Shown here: one piece after another, positions 33,583-42,016 of the stretch
Position numbering within the stretch: the stretch's first letter is position 1
Layout of the letters: each line of letters opens with the position of its first letter
Assembly (NCBI GenBank): GCA_905234465.1
Contig: CAJOHU010000003.1
Span: 1-47,307, forward strand
Length of the DNA: 47,307 bases
Direction: 5' to 3'
Origin: an uncultured Alphaproteobacteria bacterium
GTDB taxonomy: Bacteria > Pseudomonadota > Alphaproteobacteria > Rs-D84
Notes under the pieces: generated by a model
What the model was told of the DNA's origin: nothing
The model's input: the letters and a program-made list of their open reading frames with translations, nothing else
Database searches by the model: none
Translations under genes and position numbers: made by a program

Positions 33583-33610
33583 TGTAACAAAAAGGTACCT
33601 TTTTGTTACA
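33583..33610. repeat. 28-bp perfect palindrome around GGTACC
   Basis: TGTAACAAAAAGG is followed by its exact complement through TACC. A closely related palindrome lies at 33718-33741. Both strands would end in a T-run, so it could also serve as a bidirectional terminator. Confidence 0.7.
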
Positions 33611-33652
33611 TCGCGATTCTGGCAAAAATGAACAAACACAAAAACAGGCTGC

Positions 33653-33673
33653 ATGCCACGGAATCTGTGGCAT
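33653..33673. other. Hairpin between the two palindromes
   Basis: ATGCCAC (33653-33659) and GTGGCAT (33667-33673) form a 7-bp stem with a seven-base loop. The rest of 33611-33717 is A-rich and holds no gene I can support. Confidence 0.35.
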
Positions 33674-33717
33674 TGCGAGAAAAATTAAAAAAATTAAAAA
33701 AAGTGTAAAAAAAGGGT

Positions 33718-33741
33718 GGACAAAAAGGTACCTTTTTGTTC
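33718..33741. repeat. Second GGTACC-centred palindrome
   Basis: The 20-bp core ACAAAAAGG-TACC-TTTTTGT is identical to that of the palindrome at 33583-33610, with different outer bases. Confidence 0.7.
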
Positions 33742-33784
33742 CATTCAACTGTGCAGAAAATTCCCATTCGCGGGCGAGGGGGAA

Positions 33785-33811
33785 TAAAAAAAACAGGCGC
33801 GATTTCGCGCC
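33785..33811 (-). terminator. Terminator after the accC remnant
   Basis: On the minus strand GGCGCGA pairs with TCGCGCC and is followed by a run of T (plus-strand A-run 33785-33793). It lies just beyond the stop of the accC remnant and is probably the original accC terminator. Confidence 0.75.
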
Positions 33812-33822
33812 CGTCTTAATCA

Positions 33823-34083
33823 CTATTTCTTTTTGTGTTCTTTGTTAAGATATTCTTCCAACCAATGGTTATCAAAGTTCAATGTGCGGACATCCCGATT
33901 GTTTAATAATTTCTTTTGCAATGGAATCGTTGTTTTTACGCCTTCTATGATAAATTCATCCAATGCGCGTTCCGCACGCATTATACACGCCGAACGAGAC
34001 TGAGCATGAACAATCAACTTCGCAATCATTGAATCATATGTTGGCGGAATAGTATACCCAGCATAAACCGCGCTGTCAGTAAA
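33823..34083 (-). pseudogene. accC: C-terminal remnant of biotin carboxylase (accC)
   Basis: The frame opening after a stop at 34084-34086 reads FTDSAVYAGYTIPPTYDSMI and continues AKLIVHAQSRSACIMRAERA, LDEFIIEGVKTTIPLQKKLL. These match the last part of AccC (about 80 of some 450 residues), the end of the biotin carboxylase C-domain. The catalytic and ATP-grasp regions are missing. Homology begins only about a dozen bases after the der stop, so a deletion or rearrangement joined the end of accC to the end of der. The sequence has not decayed much, so the event may be recent, or a complete accC copy exists elsewhere. It is most likely not functional. Confidence 0.85.
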
Positions 34084-34091
34084 TTATAATA

Positions 34092-35417
34092 CTAATCAAA
34101 TGGATTTTCAGACTTTTGGTATTCAATGGTTATTGGCAAATGTTCCCATTTTAACGCTGTTGCAATTCCACGCCGTAAATAACGCGTATAAGATTCTGGA
34201 ATATCCGATGCACCACCAACATTTATCGTTATTCGCATCGGATGATGCCCCGATTGACGCGCAAATTTTATTTTCATTGGGCGCTTTAATCGTGACATAG
34301 GTGGTTGTCTTTGTTCAACCAATTCACCAACAATTTTGTTTATAAGACTGGTCGGGGCGGTGGCATTTGAAATATCCCATTGTTCATAAATACGTTTGAA
34401 CATATTCTGAACACCCGTACCTGTTTCCGCAGAAATTGCCAATATCATCGGCTTTATAATTTGATGAAATGAATTTGTGAAATGATGTTTTAATTTTAAT
34501 AATTTTTCATCGCGCGCATCCGAATCAACCAAATCCCATTTGTTCAGTGCAACACACAATATCTTGCCCGAATCATATACACGCGCCGCAATTCCCAATG
34601 CCTGGTTTTCTATGTCGCGCGTGGCATCCACCACCAATATCACAACATCAGATTTTTCAATCGCATCCAAAGACTTTAACGCAGACAATGTTTCTACATC
34701 ATCGCGAACATTTGATTTGCGCCGCAATCCCGCCGTATCCATCAATAATATATCACGCCCATAAAACCGTACAGGTATTTTGACTGTATCACGCGTTATA
34801 CCGGGTTCGTCTTTTACAATTTGGCGATTTTCACCCAAAACACGATTCACCAATGTAGATTTACCAACATTCGGTTGACCCAAAACAGCAACCCGTACGC
34901 GCCGCGTATCCCCAGATTCAATCGTTTGATGCGGAACATTTTTTTCCAAAAATTCATATATTTTTTCAAACCCATTCTTGTGTTCCGCAGAAATAAGAAC
35001 CGGTTCACCAAAACCCAATTTATAAAAATCGTGAATATCACCCAATCTTTTCACTGATTCAGATTTGTTTACCAACAACAATATTGGCGCATGCGTCTTG
35101 CGGCGAACCATACGCGCCCAATCAATATCTTCGGGGGTTAACCCAACGCGCCCATCAACAACGAACAAAACCGCCCCAGATTCAGAAATCGCATCTATCG
35201 CCATACTGGTTGAATCAGCACCGATGCCAACCCGACCCCGTTCCAACCCCGCTGTATCACACAGTGTACAATCAGGCCGCGCAACCATTTGACCACATAT
35301 TGTGTCACGTGTCACCCCCGGGCGGTCGTGAACCAATGCGTCACGCGTCCCAGTCAGCGCGTTAAACAATGTTGATTTGCCGGTATTCGGACGGCCTGCG
35401 ATAGTTATCTTTGTCAT
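34092..35417 (-). CDS. der: Der (EngA), double-GTPase ribosome assembly factor
   Basis: This 441-residue GTPase acts in 50S subunit maturation. It has two G domains in tandem. The first has G1 GRPNTGKST, DTAGLE and NKSE; the second has G1 GQPNVGKST, G3 DTAGLR and NKWD. The C-terminal KH-like domain (LIVGELVEQRQPP-like stretch NKIVGELVEQRQPPMSRLKR) follows. The first-domain NKSE replaces the usual NKxD. I chose the ATG at 35417 (MTKITIAGRPNTG), preceded by GGAAA; starts 12 and 36 bases upstream are possible. A promoter lies at 35442-35469. Confidence 0.95.
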   Translation of the reverse strand: MTKITIAGRPNTGKSTLFNALTGTRDALVHDRPGVTRDTICGQMVARPDCTLCDTAGLERGRVGIGADSTSMAIDAISESGAVLFVVDGRVGLTPEDIDWARMVRRKTHAPILLLVNKSESVKRLGDIHDFYKLGFGEPVLISAEHKNGFEKIYEFLEKNVPHQTIESGDTRRVRVAVLGQPNVGKSTLVNRVLGENRQIVKDEPGITRDTVKIPVRFYGRDILLMDTAGLRRKSNVRDDVETLSALKSLDAIEKSDVVILVVDATRDIENQALGIAARVYDSGKILCVALNKWDLVDSDARDEKLLKLKHHFTNSFHQIIKPMILAISAETGTGVQNMFKRIYEQWDISNATAPTSLINKIVGELVEQRQPPMSRLKRPMKIKFARQSGHHPMRITINVGGASDIPESYTRYLRRGIATALKWEHLPITIEYQKSENPFD

Positions 35418-35441
35418 GCGTTTTTCCATTGATTTTTTATC

Positions 35442-35469
35442 ATTATATAGCAAAAATATAAATAATCAA
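35442..35469 (-). promoter_or_regulatory. Sigma70-type promoter of der
   Basis: On the minus strand TTGATT (35469-35464) and TATAAT (35447-35442), spacer 16. Confidence 0.65.
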
Positions 35470-35486
35470 ATAAACGGAGGTGCCAA

Positions 35487-36080
35487 ATGCAAAAAATTAA
35501 AAAATGGTTTAAATCTATTCGGGGCATCGTTGTTAATCCGCGCCGATACTTTTCTAAAATCGTTGCCGATGGCGATATAGAAGAATCTATGTTAAAGGCA
35601 TTCATATATGGACTGTTGGGCGGTTTGTTGGTGTTGGCAATACGCCTGATTGGGGGCGCAACAATAACAATTAATTCTGTGTTTACGGCAATAATAATTG
35701 TACCAGTAATTGCCGTTGGGCTGTTGTTTATAGGTGGCGGTTTGATGATGTTGGTGTCAGAAATAACCGGTGGTGAACGCGATTGGGAAATCGCAATTAA
35801 GGGTTTGGCTTCTATATTCTTTATATACCCGGTTATATTGGTACTGAATGCGTTGGCGTTTAATTGTACATCTATGTGGATAATCAGTATAATTTGCGAT
35901 GCGTATGTTTTGTTTCTGTTTTACAACATCGCATTGTATTGTATGCACGGACGACGTGGTGCGGTGATGGTTATCATCGGCATATTCGCAATATTTATGA
36001 TAACTGTGTATTTAACGAATTATCATATTGGATGGTTCTTGTTAAAGAATACTGGGGCGGCATTATCGTGTTTGTTATAA
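35487..36080 (+). CDS. Yip1-like multi-spanning membrane protein
   Basis: The 197-residue protein has a short cytoplasmic start with a Yip1-family look (WFKSIRGIVVNPRRYFSKIV) and then about five hydrophobic segments (GLLGGLLVLAIRLIG, FTAIIIVPVIAVGLLFIGGG, LASIFFIYPVILVLNALAF, IISIICDAYVLFLFYNIALY, VMVIIGIFAIFMITVYLT). GGAGGTG gives a strong ribosome site. It is divergent from der and convergent with the bamB-like gene, splitting a gene group that is usually continuous. Function unknown. Confidence 0.75.
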   Translation: MQKIKKWFKSIRGIVVNPRRYFSKIVADGDIEESMLKAFIYGLLGGLLVLAIRLIGGATITINSVFTAIIIVPVIAVGLLFIGGGLMMLVSEITGGERDWEIAIKGLASIFFIYPVILVLNALAFNCTSMWIISIICDAYVLFLFYNIALYCMHGRRGAVMVIIGIFAIFMITVYLTNYHIGWFLLKNTGAALSCLL

Positions 36081-36083
36081 ATA

Positions 36084-36112
36084 AAAAAATCCCGCATAAA
36101 GCGGGATTTTTT
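36084..36112. terminator. Bidirectional terminator
   Basis: AAAAAATCCCGC pairs with GCGGGATTTTTT around an ATAAA loop, serving the convergent Yip1-like and bamB-like genes. Confidence 0.92.
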
Positions 36113-36839
36113 ATTTCAATAATTCGCCTGTTTCGGCACTGAATTGTTCAGACCCAACAATTATCTTTTTATCTTGATATCGGGGTGTGCGCGATTTCTG
36201 AACAGGTTTGCGCCAATATATCGCGCCATCGCGCAGGCGTATCGCATTAAGATTATTTTCTGTATCCAAAACATATGCCACATCATCCGTCAAAACAAAA
36301 GGTTTCTCAACCCCAATACCCGTACACCATGATGCCGTACCGGTTGTGTCTGATACCTTGCAAAATGCATCACCCAATCCACCAACATAAACATATTTAC
36401 CACGAATTTGAATCGGCGCAACAATGTCCAAAACCGAAGACCCGCCTGTCATATTGGTTGGACTGTACACATCTGTAATCCATACAATCCGGCGCGTACG
36501 CGGGTTTAATTTGACCAATTCACCGGTGGACAGCCCCGCGTAAACAAACCCGTTATTACACATTGGTGCGCGTTCGCCTGCAACAGAATTTCCCGTTGCG
36601 AACCCCGCAAATATCTTGCGCGAATCAGCCCAAACCGTATTATCAGATTTTTGTGTATATGGACAATCATCTGCCTTATATTCCAGCAAATTTTCTGGTA
36701 CGTTTGGTACATACGTATTCAACACATTCAGATTAGATGTGTTAAAAATACTGTCGCGGACACCCGGCAAAATTGGGTCATGTTTATCACATCCACCCAA
36801 CACCATCGCACATACAATAAATAATGCAACCTTGCGCAT
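36111..36839 (-). CDS. bamB: BamB-like PQQ-repeat lipoprotein
   Basis: The 242-residue protein has a lipoprotein signal (VCAMVLGGC) and PQQ-like beta-propeller repeats (GFVYAGLSTGELVKLNPRTR, YVYVGGLGDAFCKVSDTTGT, VAYVLDTENNLNAIRLRDGA). BamB aids beta-barrel assembly in the outer membrane. It is much shorter than E. coli BamB (392 residues), so only part of the eight-bladed propeller is present. The yfgM-like gene lies five bases upstream, supporting BamB. Two extra cysteine pairs are present. Role by context and fold. Confidence 0.75.
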   Translation of the reverse strand: MRKVALFIVCAMVLGGCDKHDPILPGVRDSIFNTSNLNVLNTYVPNVPENLLEYKADDCPYTQKSDNTVWADSRKIFAGFATGNSVAGERAPMCNNGFVYAGLSTGELVKLNPRTRRIVWITDVYSPTNMTGGSSVLDIVAPIQIRGKYVYVGGLGDAFCKVSDTTGTASWCTGIGVEKPFVLTDDVAYVLDTENNLNAIRLRDGAIYWRKPVQKSRTPRYQDKKIIVGSEQFSAETGELLK

Positions 36840-36843
36840 ATCT

Positions 36844-37494
36844 CTACCTTAACATTTCTGCGTCTGCGCGAATAACCGCCGGCGCATCGTTATCGTTTAA
36901 TATTTTATCCAACCATTTATTTGCCGCATCGCGGTTTCCATCAGATATATATTTCTGAGCAATCGTAAGACACGCAGTAAAATAAAATGGTGAACTTTTT
37001 GTATCCATAGGTGATAAAAACTTTTCAACAGATGCCGCATCCATTTCATCGCCACGCAGACCAATAATATGCAAACGCGCCAAATCACGAAATTCACGCG
37101 TATTACCGTCTTGGACCAACTCGTCCAATTTTTTGACATCCCCGTCCAATAAATATGCCTGGAACATCGCCAGATCTGCGGTCGCACCACTTGTGTTTTT
37201 CGCAATTCCAACCAATGCGTTCACATCAGTATTTTGGATTGCAACTTCATAATTTTCAGCAGTCGCCATTTTCGCCGCACGATGGGCACGAACACCAATC
37301 TGAATGGCGGTCACAATTATCATGATAACCAATGCGCCCGCAATAATGTATTTACCATACTTCTTTAAGAATTGTTGCGTTTTTTCATTATTCACATCTT
37401 CCCATACTTCGCGATAAAGGGCGTCTTGGGCGTGTTCTTGATATGTTTTTTGTGGCGCTTTGACTTTTTTGTTTCTTTCCAACATATTTGCCAT
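36844..37494 (-). CDS. YfgM-like membrane-anchored TPR protein
   Basis: The 216-residue protein has a cytoplasmic N-terminus with the family look (YREVWEDVNNEKTQQFLKKY), one membrane helix (IIAGALVIMIIVTAIQIGV) and a periplasmic TPR-like helical region. YfgM works with periplasmic chaperones and the Sec translocon. AGGAGA precedes the ATG at 37494; an upstream frame would run into the rpoH promoter. It precedes the bamB-like gene, the order known from many proteobacteria (yfgM-bamB-der). Confidence 0.82.
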   Translation of the reverse strand: MANMLERNKKVKAPQKTYQEHAQDALYREVWEDVNNEKTQQFLKKYGKYIIAGALVIMIIVTAIQIGVRAHRAAKMATAENYEVAIQNTDVNALVGIAKNTSGATADLAMFQAYLLDGDVKKLDELVQDGNTREFRDLARLHIIGLRGDEMDAASVEKFLSPMDTKSSPFYFTACLTIAQKYISDGNRDAANKWLDKILNDNDAPAVIRADAEMLR

Positions 37495-37523
37495 AAATAT
37501 CTCCTGTTTTATATTTTGGTATC

Positions 37524-37551
37524 TTGATAATTTATATTTTCTTGCTATACT
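37524..37551 (+). promoter_or_regulatory. Promoter of rpoH
   Basis: TTGATA (37524-37529) and TATACT (37546-37551), spacer 16. Only nine bases separate the -10 box from the ATG at 37561. Confidence 0.7.
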
Positions 37552-37560
37552 ATAAACATA

Positions 37561-38484
37561 ATGACAAAACAAATCAAGAACGCTTTGGTGACAAAATCTG
37601 GTACGGGATTATCGGTTCCGACATTTGGTGAAGACGCATCTTTGGCAGGGTACATCCGCGCAATTTCTGAATTCCCCATTCTGTCCCAGGAACAAGAATA
37701 CGAATACGCATCTAAATGGGTTCGCGACCATGACCAAAGTGCCGCAGAAAAATTACTGGAAAGCCATTTGCGATTGGTTGTATCTGTGGCATATGATTTC
37801 AGAAATTATGGTATACCGGTTGGCGAATTGGTGGCAAGTGGCAACATGGGGCTTATGCAGGCGTTGCAAAAATTTGATCCAGAACGCGGTTTTCGGTTTT
37901 CTACATATGCTATGTTTTGGATTCGGGCAGAAATTTATGAAACTATTTTAAATAATTGGTCTATTGTGAAAATTGGAACATCTGCAAATCAAAAACGGGT
38001 GTTCTTTAACCTTTCGCGGGCAAAACGCGCATTGGGAATTATGGATGGAAATCTGTCCGATGCCCAGGCAGACAAAATTGCAGAATATCTTAGTGTGCCC
38101 GCCGAAGATGTTAAACGCATGTCTACACGAATCGTTGCGCGTGATTTATCACTTAATGCGCCGGCACGCAATACAGACCAAGAAGGCATGGACATGTTGG
38201 CAAATATGCCCGATGACGGAAACGATATTGTTGAAAATGTTGAACGGCATGAAATGATGGTGCGGGGTGGGGCATTGTTAAAGAAACATTTGGCACAATT
38301 GCCTGAACGCGACCGCGAAATATTGCGCGCAAGACGGTTATCAGAACCCGCCGCAACATTGGAAGTTTTGGCAAAAAAATATAACATTTCACGCGAACGC
38401 GTACGACAAATAGAAGAACGCGCATACAATAAACTGCGTGATGCAATTTTGGCAGAAACCACAGGACAATCTGATGACAAATAA
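37561..38484 (+). CDS. rpoH: RpoH, heat-shock sigma factor (sigma-32)
   Basis: This 307-residue sigma factor directs RNA polymerase to heat-shock promoters. Region 2 is complete (LLESHLRLVVSVAYDFRNYG, GNMGLMQALQKFDPERGFRF, STYAMFWIRAEIYETILNNW). The RpoH-specific box follows (SANQKRVFFNLSRAKRALG), and region 4.2 is VLAKKYNISRERVRQIEERA. No ribosome site is seen and the promoter almost touches the start codon, so the message may be leaderless. That would leave no room for a 5' RNA thermometer of the E. coli kind. It is divergent from the yfgM-like gene. Confidence 0.95.
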   Translation: MTKQIKNALVTKSGTGLSVPTFGEDASLAGYIRAISEFPILSQEQEYEYASKWVRDHDQSAAEKLLESHLRLVVSVAYDFRNYGIPVGELVASGNMGLMQALQKFDPERGFRFSTYAMFWIRAEIYETILNNWSIVKIGTSANQKRVFFNLSRAKRALGIMDGNLSDAQADKIAEYLSVPAEDVKRMSTRIVARDLSLNAPARNTDQEGMDMLANMPDDGNDIVENVERHEMMVRGGALLKKHLAQLPERDREILRARRLSEPAATLEVLAKKYNISRERVRQIEERAYNKLRDAILAETTGQSDDK

Positions 38485-39502
38485 AATTAATGCGATTGGC
38501 ATCGCCACTGTTTTAACGATACTGGCGGGAATGGACGGTTATGCACTGTCTTATAATGTTGGTGATTTTGACTTATCTCTTTCTGGATACGGTACCGCAG
38601 GAATTATTGAACCAAATTTTGATAAACCAGACTTTGTCGGTGATTTTAATATGCGTGCACAAATGAAATATAATGTTTCTAATGACCATGCATTTGGTTT
38701 TGTATACGCCATGGATGAAATTGCATTGAACGAAGATGACTGGTACGATGATTTATTCGGTTTTTGGCAATGGCGCGGTGTTGGCAGAATTGAATTTGGA
38801 TTGACGGATTCTGTGGCACATAAACTTGGGTTGGGTTTGCCAGATGTTGGGGGATTGCGCATAAATCACGATTCTTTGATTTACCGCAAAATGGGTATAT
38901 CAGGTCCAGTAATTGCGAACCCAACAATTACGAATGGAACATCGGCGCCGCGTTTAAATTTAGTTATGACGACAAATCCAAATATGCAATATGGGGTGTC
39001 TGTGTCGGGATTGGGCAAAGATTATGATTTAGGAATTGATGCGGGAATAAAAATAAAACATTCGGCGGCAAAGACAAAATATGCTTTATCGCTTGGGGCG
39101 TCTTTTATGAATAAGCCCGATGATTTTTCAACCGATACTTTTACACCGGGGGTGACCGCAGATTGGCGCGGACAATTATATACCGGATTAAATATTCAAT
39201 ACAACAGTTGGATTTTCGCACTGACAGGGCGATTAGTTTACGATAAAAAACCAATCGGCATTGCAACAGACGGTATTATGGCAGGCACCGGGGTCAGTTA
39301 TGATGTGTTAAATTATACTCTATCATTATCATATATGTTTTCAGATACCGGAATATGGCACAACGAAGACAAACCGTATGATGACCACACAGTTGTCGCA
39401 TCGTTCAGATACAAATACAGTAAATTTGTTGATGGTTGGACATCGGTCGGTATGTCGCGCGAAGACCCATTCTTGGCGGCGGGCATACGTTTAACATTTT
39501 AA
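38474..39502 (+). CDS. Outer-membrane porin-like beta-barrel protein
   Basis: The 342-residue protein has a signal peptide (cleavage near GYALS). Its mature part has alternating strands typical of porins (DFDLSLSGYGTAGIIEPNF, NMRAQMKYNVSNDHAFGFVY, GVGRIEFGLTDSVAHKLGLG) and ends in the aromatic C-terminal residue FLAAGIRLTF recognised by the BAM complex. It resembles porin_4-type proteins. The ATG lies inside the last codons of rpoH with AGGA in front, so it is probably translated from the rpoH transcript. A terminator follows. Substrate unknown. Confidence 0.8.
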   Translation: MTNKINAIGIATVLTILAGMDGYALSYNVGDFDLSLSGYGTAGIIEPNFDKPDFVGDFNMRAQMKYNVSNDHAFGFVYAMDEIALNEDDWYDDLFGFWQWRGVGRIEFGLTDSVAHKLGLGLPDVGGLRINHDSLIYRKMGISGPVIANPTITNGTSAPRLNLVMTTNPNMQYGVSVSGLGKDYDLGIDAGIKIKHSAAKTKYALSLGASFMNKPDDFSTDTFTPGVTADWRGQLYTGLNIQYNSWIFALTGRLVYDKKPIGIATDGIMAGTGVSYDVLNYTLSLSYMFSDTGIWHNEDKPYDDHTVVASFRYKYSKFVDGWTSVGMSREDPFLAAGIRLTF

Positions 39503-39516
39503 CAAAAAAAAAGCAT

Positions 39517-39546
39517 TAATAAAACCGCCATACGGCGGTTTTATTA
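39517..39546. terminator. Bidirectional terminator
   Basis: TAATAAAACCGCC pairs with GGCGGTTTTATTA around ATAC, between the convergent porin and TPR genes. Confidence 0.9.
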
Positions 39547-39559
39547 GCATTGATACATT

Positions 39560-40576
39560 TTACTGTTGTAATTCTTCAATTAATTTTTCAAGACGTTCCG
39601 TTGTTTCTGCATCATTCAATGATGCCGCAATTCTGTACGCAGATTCCAAATCTGATTTCGCCCCATCGGTATTACCAATGTTCAAATTCAACGCAGCAGA
39701 TTTTTCAAAATAATTCATCGCGCGCATAGACAGGTCTTCTTTTTGTTCTGGTGTCGTTGCGCCTTGAATCTGTTCAGAAATCACACGAACCGCGGATGTA
39801 TAATCGTCAATCGCGTTTGCATATTCACCCATCGCAGTATATGCTTCGGCACGTTCCGCGTACACAGATGGACTTACAATGCCTTCGGGGCGTGCCAAAG
39901 AATTTGTATAATCAGCAATCGCGCCTTCCCAATTTTTAATCCACAGGTTTAATTGACCGCGTTTTGCATATAAATCACGGAACTGTAAAATATCATTTGG
40001 ATTTGATGCGTATGCCGCCAATGCATTATTTATATCATTTAATGCGGCATCAAAATCTTCCAGTCTTGCGTTTAACAGGGAACGATCATAATACGCAATA
40101 GAATTTTCCGTATCCATCGCCAACACTGTATTAAAATCATCCATTGCGGCACCATAATTACCTGTTTGCAAATATGCTTCACCGCGTAAGATACGCGCAT
40201 CAATCATATTCGCATCCATTTCCAATGCCGCCGTTAAATCCGCAATTGCGCCTTCGGTGTTTCCAACCATAACTTCGCCGCGACCGTGCATGTAATAATC
40301 ATGTGCACTCATTAATTTTTCTTCGGCTTTTTGTGTATCAATAACCTCTATACGTTCATCGGTATTATTGAATACTTCTTTGACTTCTTTATTTACAATA
40401 TGAGAACGACCCAAGATATAAAAAGTCGCCGCAATAAAGAACAAAATAATAAACCAATAAACATAAATTGATAACGACCACGACGATGCGCCACGCGTAC
40501 GCGCCGCAGTTCTTATTTTTACCTGGGGTGCAGATATTGGTCTTACCTGTGGTTTCTTTGTGGTTTGTTTTTTCAT
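39560..40576 (-). CDS. Membrane-anchored TPR protein
   Basis: The 338-residue protein has a basic, Lys/Arg-rich cytoplasmic tail, one membrane helix (IYVYWFIILFFIAATFYILG, about 37-56) and then six or so TPR units (EGAIADLTAALEMDANMIDA, GAAMDDFNTVLAMDTENSIA, DAALNDINNALAAYASNPND, GAIADYTNSLARP, NAIDDYTSAVRVISEQ). TPR domains hold other proteins, so a scaffold role at the periplasmic face is likely. GGGAG lies before the ATG. I cannot assign a specific partner. Confidence 0.75.
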   Translation of the reverse strand: MKKQTTKKPQVRPISAPQVKIRTAARTRGASSWSLSIYVYWFIILFFIAATFYILGRSHIVNKEVKEVFNNTDERIEVIDTQKAEEKLMSAHDYYMHGRGEVMVGNTEGAIADLTAALEMDANMIDARILRGEAYLQTGNYGAAMDDFNTVLAMDTENSIAYYDRSLLNARLEDFDAALNDINNALAAYASNPNDILQFRDLYAKRGQLNLWIKNWEGAIADYTNSLARPEGIVSPSVYAERAEAYTAMGEYANAIDDYTSAVRVISEQIQGATTPEQKEDLSMRAMNYFEKSAALNLNIGNTDGAKSDLESAYRIAASLNDAETTERLEKLIEELQQ

Positions 40577-40605
40577 ATGAAATCTCCCTTCCTTTGATAA
40601 TGGAA

Positions 40606-41307
40606 TTATAGAGAAGTTTTCATAAGCGCGTCAATTGTTTTTTCATCTAATTCAATAATTTTTCCCACAGGTATATTTCCTAGGCTGACCGGACCATACA
40701 TAATGCGATGCAATTTCCGTACCGGCAACCCACAATACTTTAACACAAGCCTTACTTCGTTCTTTTTACCTTCGGTCACCGTCACACGCAGACGCCCATC
40801 AGGCATAACATCTATTTTCATTGGTCGGTATTTTATGCCATCTATGGTGACACCGCGACGCGCCTTATCTAACTTTGACATATTGTTTCCTGAAACATCT
40901 GCCAAATATACACGCGGTATATTTGAATCGGGCATTGTTAATTTCCGCGCCAACAACCCGTCATTTGTCATTAACAATAAACCCGTTGTATTAAAATCCA
41001 GGCGCCCGACATAACGCAGATTCCTGTATTTTTGTGGCAATATATCATATATAGTATTGCGCCCGCGCGGATCGTGTGTGGTTGTGACGGTACCATTTGG
41101 TTTATGAAATGCGTACACGCGTGTATCTGCTCGCTTTTTAATTGGTTTGCCATCAATAGTTATTTCATCAGAATCTTCAACAAAATGTACCGGTGTTTTT
41201 ATCACCACACCATTTACCGCAACCGCGCCACGCGCAATCATTTGTTCGGCGCCACGACGCGAAGTGACCCCAGAATCTGCGATAAATTTTGCGATGCGCA
41301 TTTTCAT
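40606..41307 (-). CDS. rluB: RsuA/RluB-family pseudouridine synthase
   Basis: This 233-residue enzyme isomerises uridine in rRNA. The S4 domain (MRIAKFIADSGVTSRRGAEQ) is followed by the catalytic domain. The catalytic Asp is in VGRLDFNTTGLLLMTNDG and further motifs are PRVYLADV and EVRLVLKYCGLPVRKLHRI. The S4 plus short catalytic domain fits RluB or RluE/RsuA types; RluB is my best choice. The start overlaps the rsmE stop (ATGA), so the two are translated together. Confidence 0.85.
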   Translation of the reverse strand: MKMRIAKFIADSGVTSRRGAEQMIARGAVAVNGVVIKTPVHFVEDSDEITIDGKPIKKRADTRVYAFHKPNGTVTTTHDPRGRNTIYDILPQKYRNLRYVGRLDFNTTGLLLMTNDGLLARKLTMPDSNIPRVYLADVSGNNMSKLDKARRGVTIDGIKYRPMKIDVMPDGRLRVTVTEGKKNEVRLVLKYCGLPVRKLHRIMYGPVSLGNIPVGKIIELDEKTIDALMKTSL

Positions 41308-41960
41308 TTTAATAATTTTCCTATGGCAATCGCGGCCGCCAATTCCGCACGCAAGATTGTTTTCCCAAGTGATACAGGCACCGCCGATGACGCGTCCAGC
41401 GTCGCAAATTCAGATTCAGAAAAACCACCTTCGGGCCCAATCAATATATTCCTTAGATTTCCATAATCTTTTACAGGTTTATCACTGCACGCGAAACGTT
41501 CATCCGCAAAGCATAAATTTCTTAAATCTAATTCAGAAAATTTAATTGGCGCAGATATTTCAGGCACGCTGTTGCGATTTGATTGTTCGGATGCTTCTGT
41601 GGCGATTTTCTTTACCCGTTCCCAATTTATATGATGCGCGATTGTATGGTCTGTAATTACCGGCACGATTCGCGCAACACCCATCTGGGTTGCCATATTT
41701 ACCAAATCATCTGTGCGTTTAATGGGCGCAAAGTAAAGTGTTATGTCATTTGATGGGTCTGGGTGCTTTGTCATATCCCCAATAATTATACTTTTCCCAT
41801 CGTCAGACAGATGCGCAGAAAATTCGTATCCGCCACCAAACCCCAAAAAATCATGTGTACGCATAACATGCCCTAAATAATGCGCGACAGATTTTTCCGC
41901 CAGAATTGTCATACCAGATTTGACATTATCGCCGATAAAAATTCTTGGAATATTTTTCAT
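41304..41960 (-). CDS. rsmE: RsmE, 16S rRNA m3U1498 methyltransferase
   Basis: The 218-residue SPOUT methylase has the N-terminal PUA-like region (PRIFIGDNVKSGMTILAEKS, AHYLGHVMRTHDF) and the knot motif ILIGPEGGFSESEFATLDAS with SLGKTILRAELAAAIAIGKL. Family members methylate U1498 of 16S rRNA. It is upstream of and overlaps the rluB-like gene; both act on rRNA. Confidence 0.93.
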   Translation of the reverse strand: MKNIPRIFIGDNVKSGMTILAEKSVAHYLGHVMRTHDFLGFGGGYEFSAHLSDDGKSIIIGDMTKHPDPSNDITLYFAPIKRTDDLVNMATQMGVARIVPVITDHTIAHHINWERVKKIATEASEQSNRNSVPEISAPIKFSELDLRNLCFADERFACSDKPVKDYGNLRNILIGPEGGFSESEFATLDASSAVPVSLGKTILRAELAAAIAIGKLLK

Positions 41961-42001
41961 AAAATTTTAATTTCCATATTTATAATTTTTGTTTTTTCTG
42001 A

Positions 42002-42007
42002 TATAAT
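42002..42007 (+). promoter_or_regulatory. -10 box close to the virD4-like start
   Basis: TATAAT lies nine bases before the ATG at 42017. The -35 region is weak (TTTATA at 41979). This suggests a leaderless or nearly leaderless message. Confidence 0.4.
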
Positions 42008-42016
42008 CATAACACG

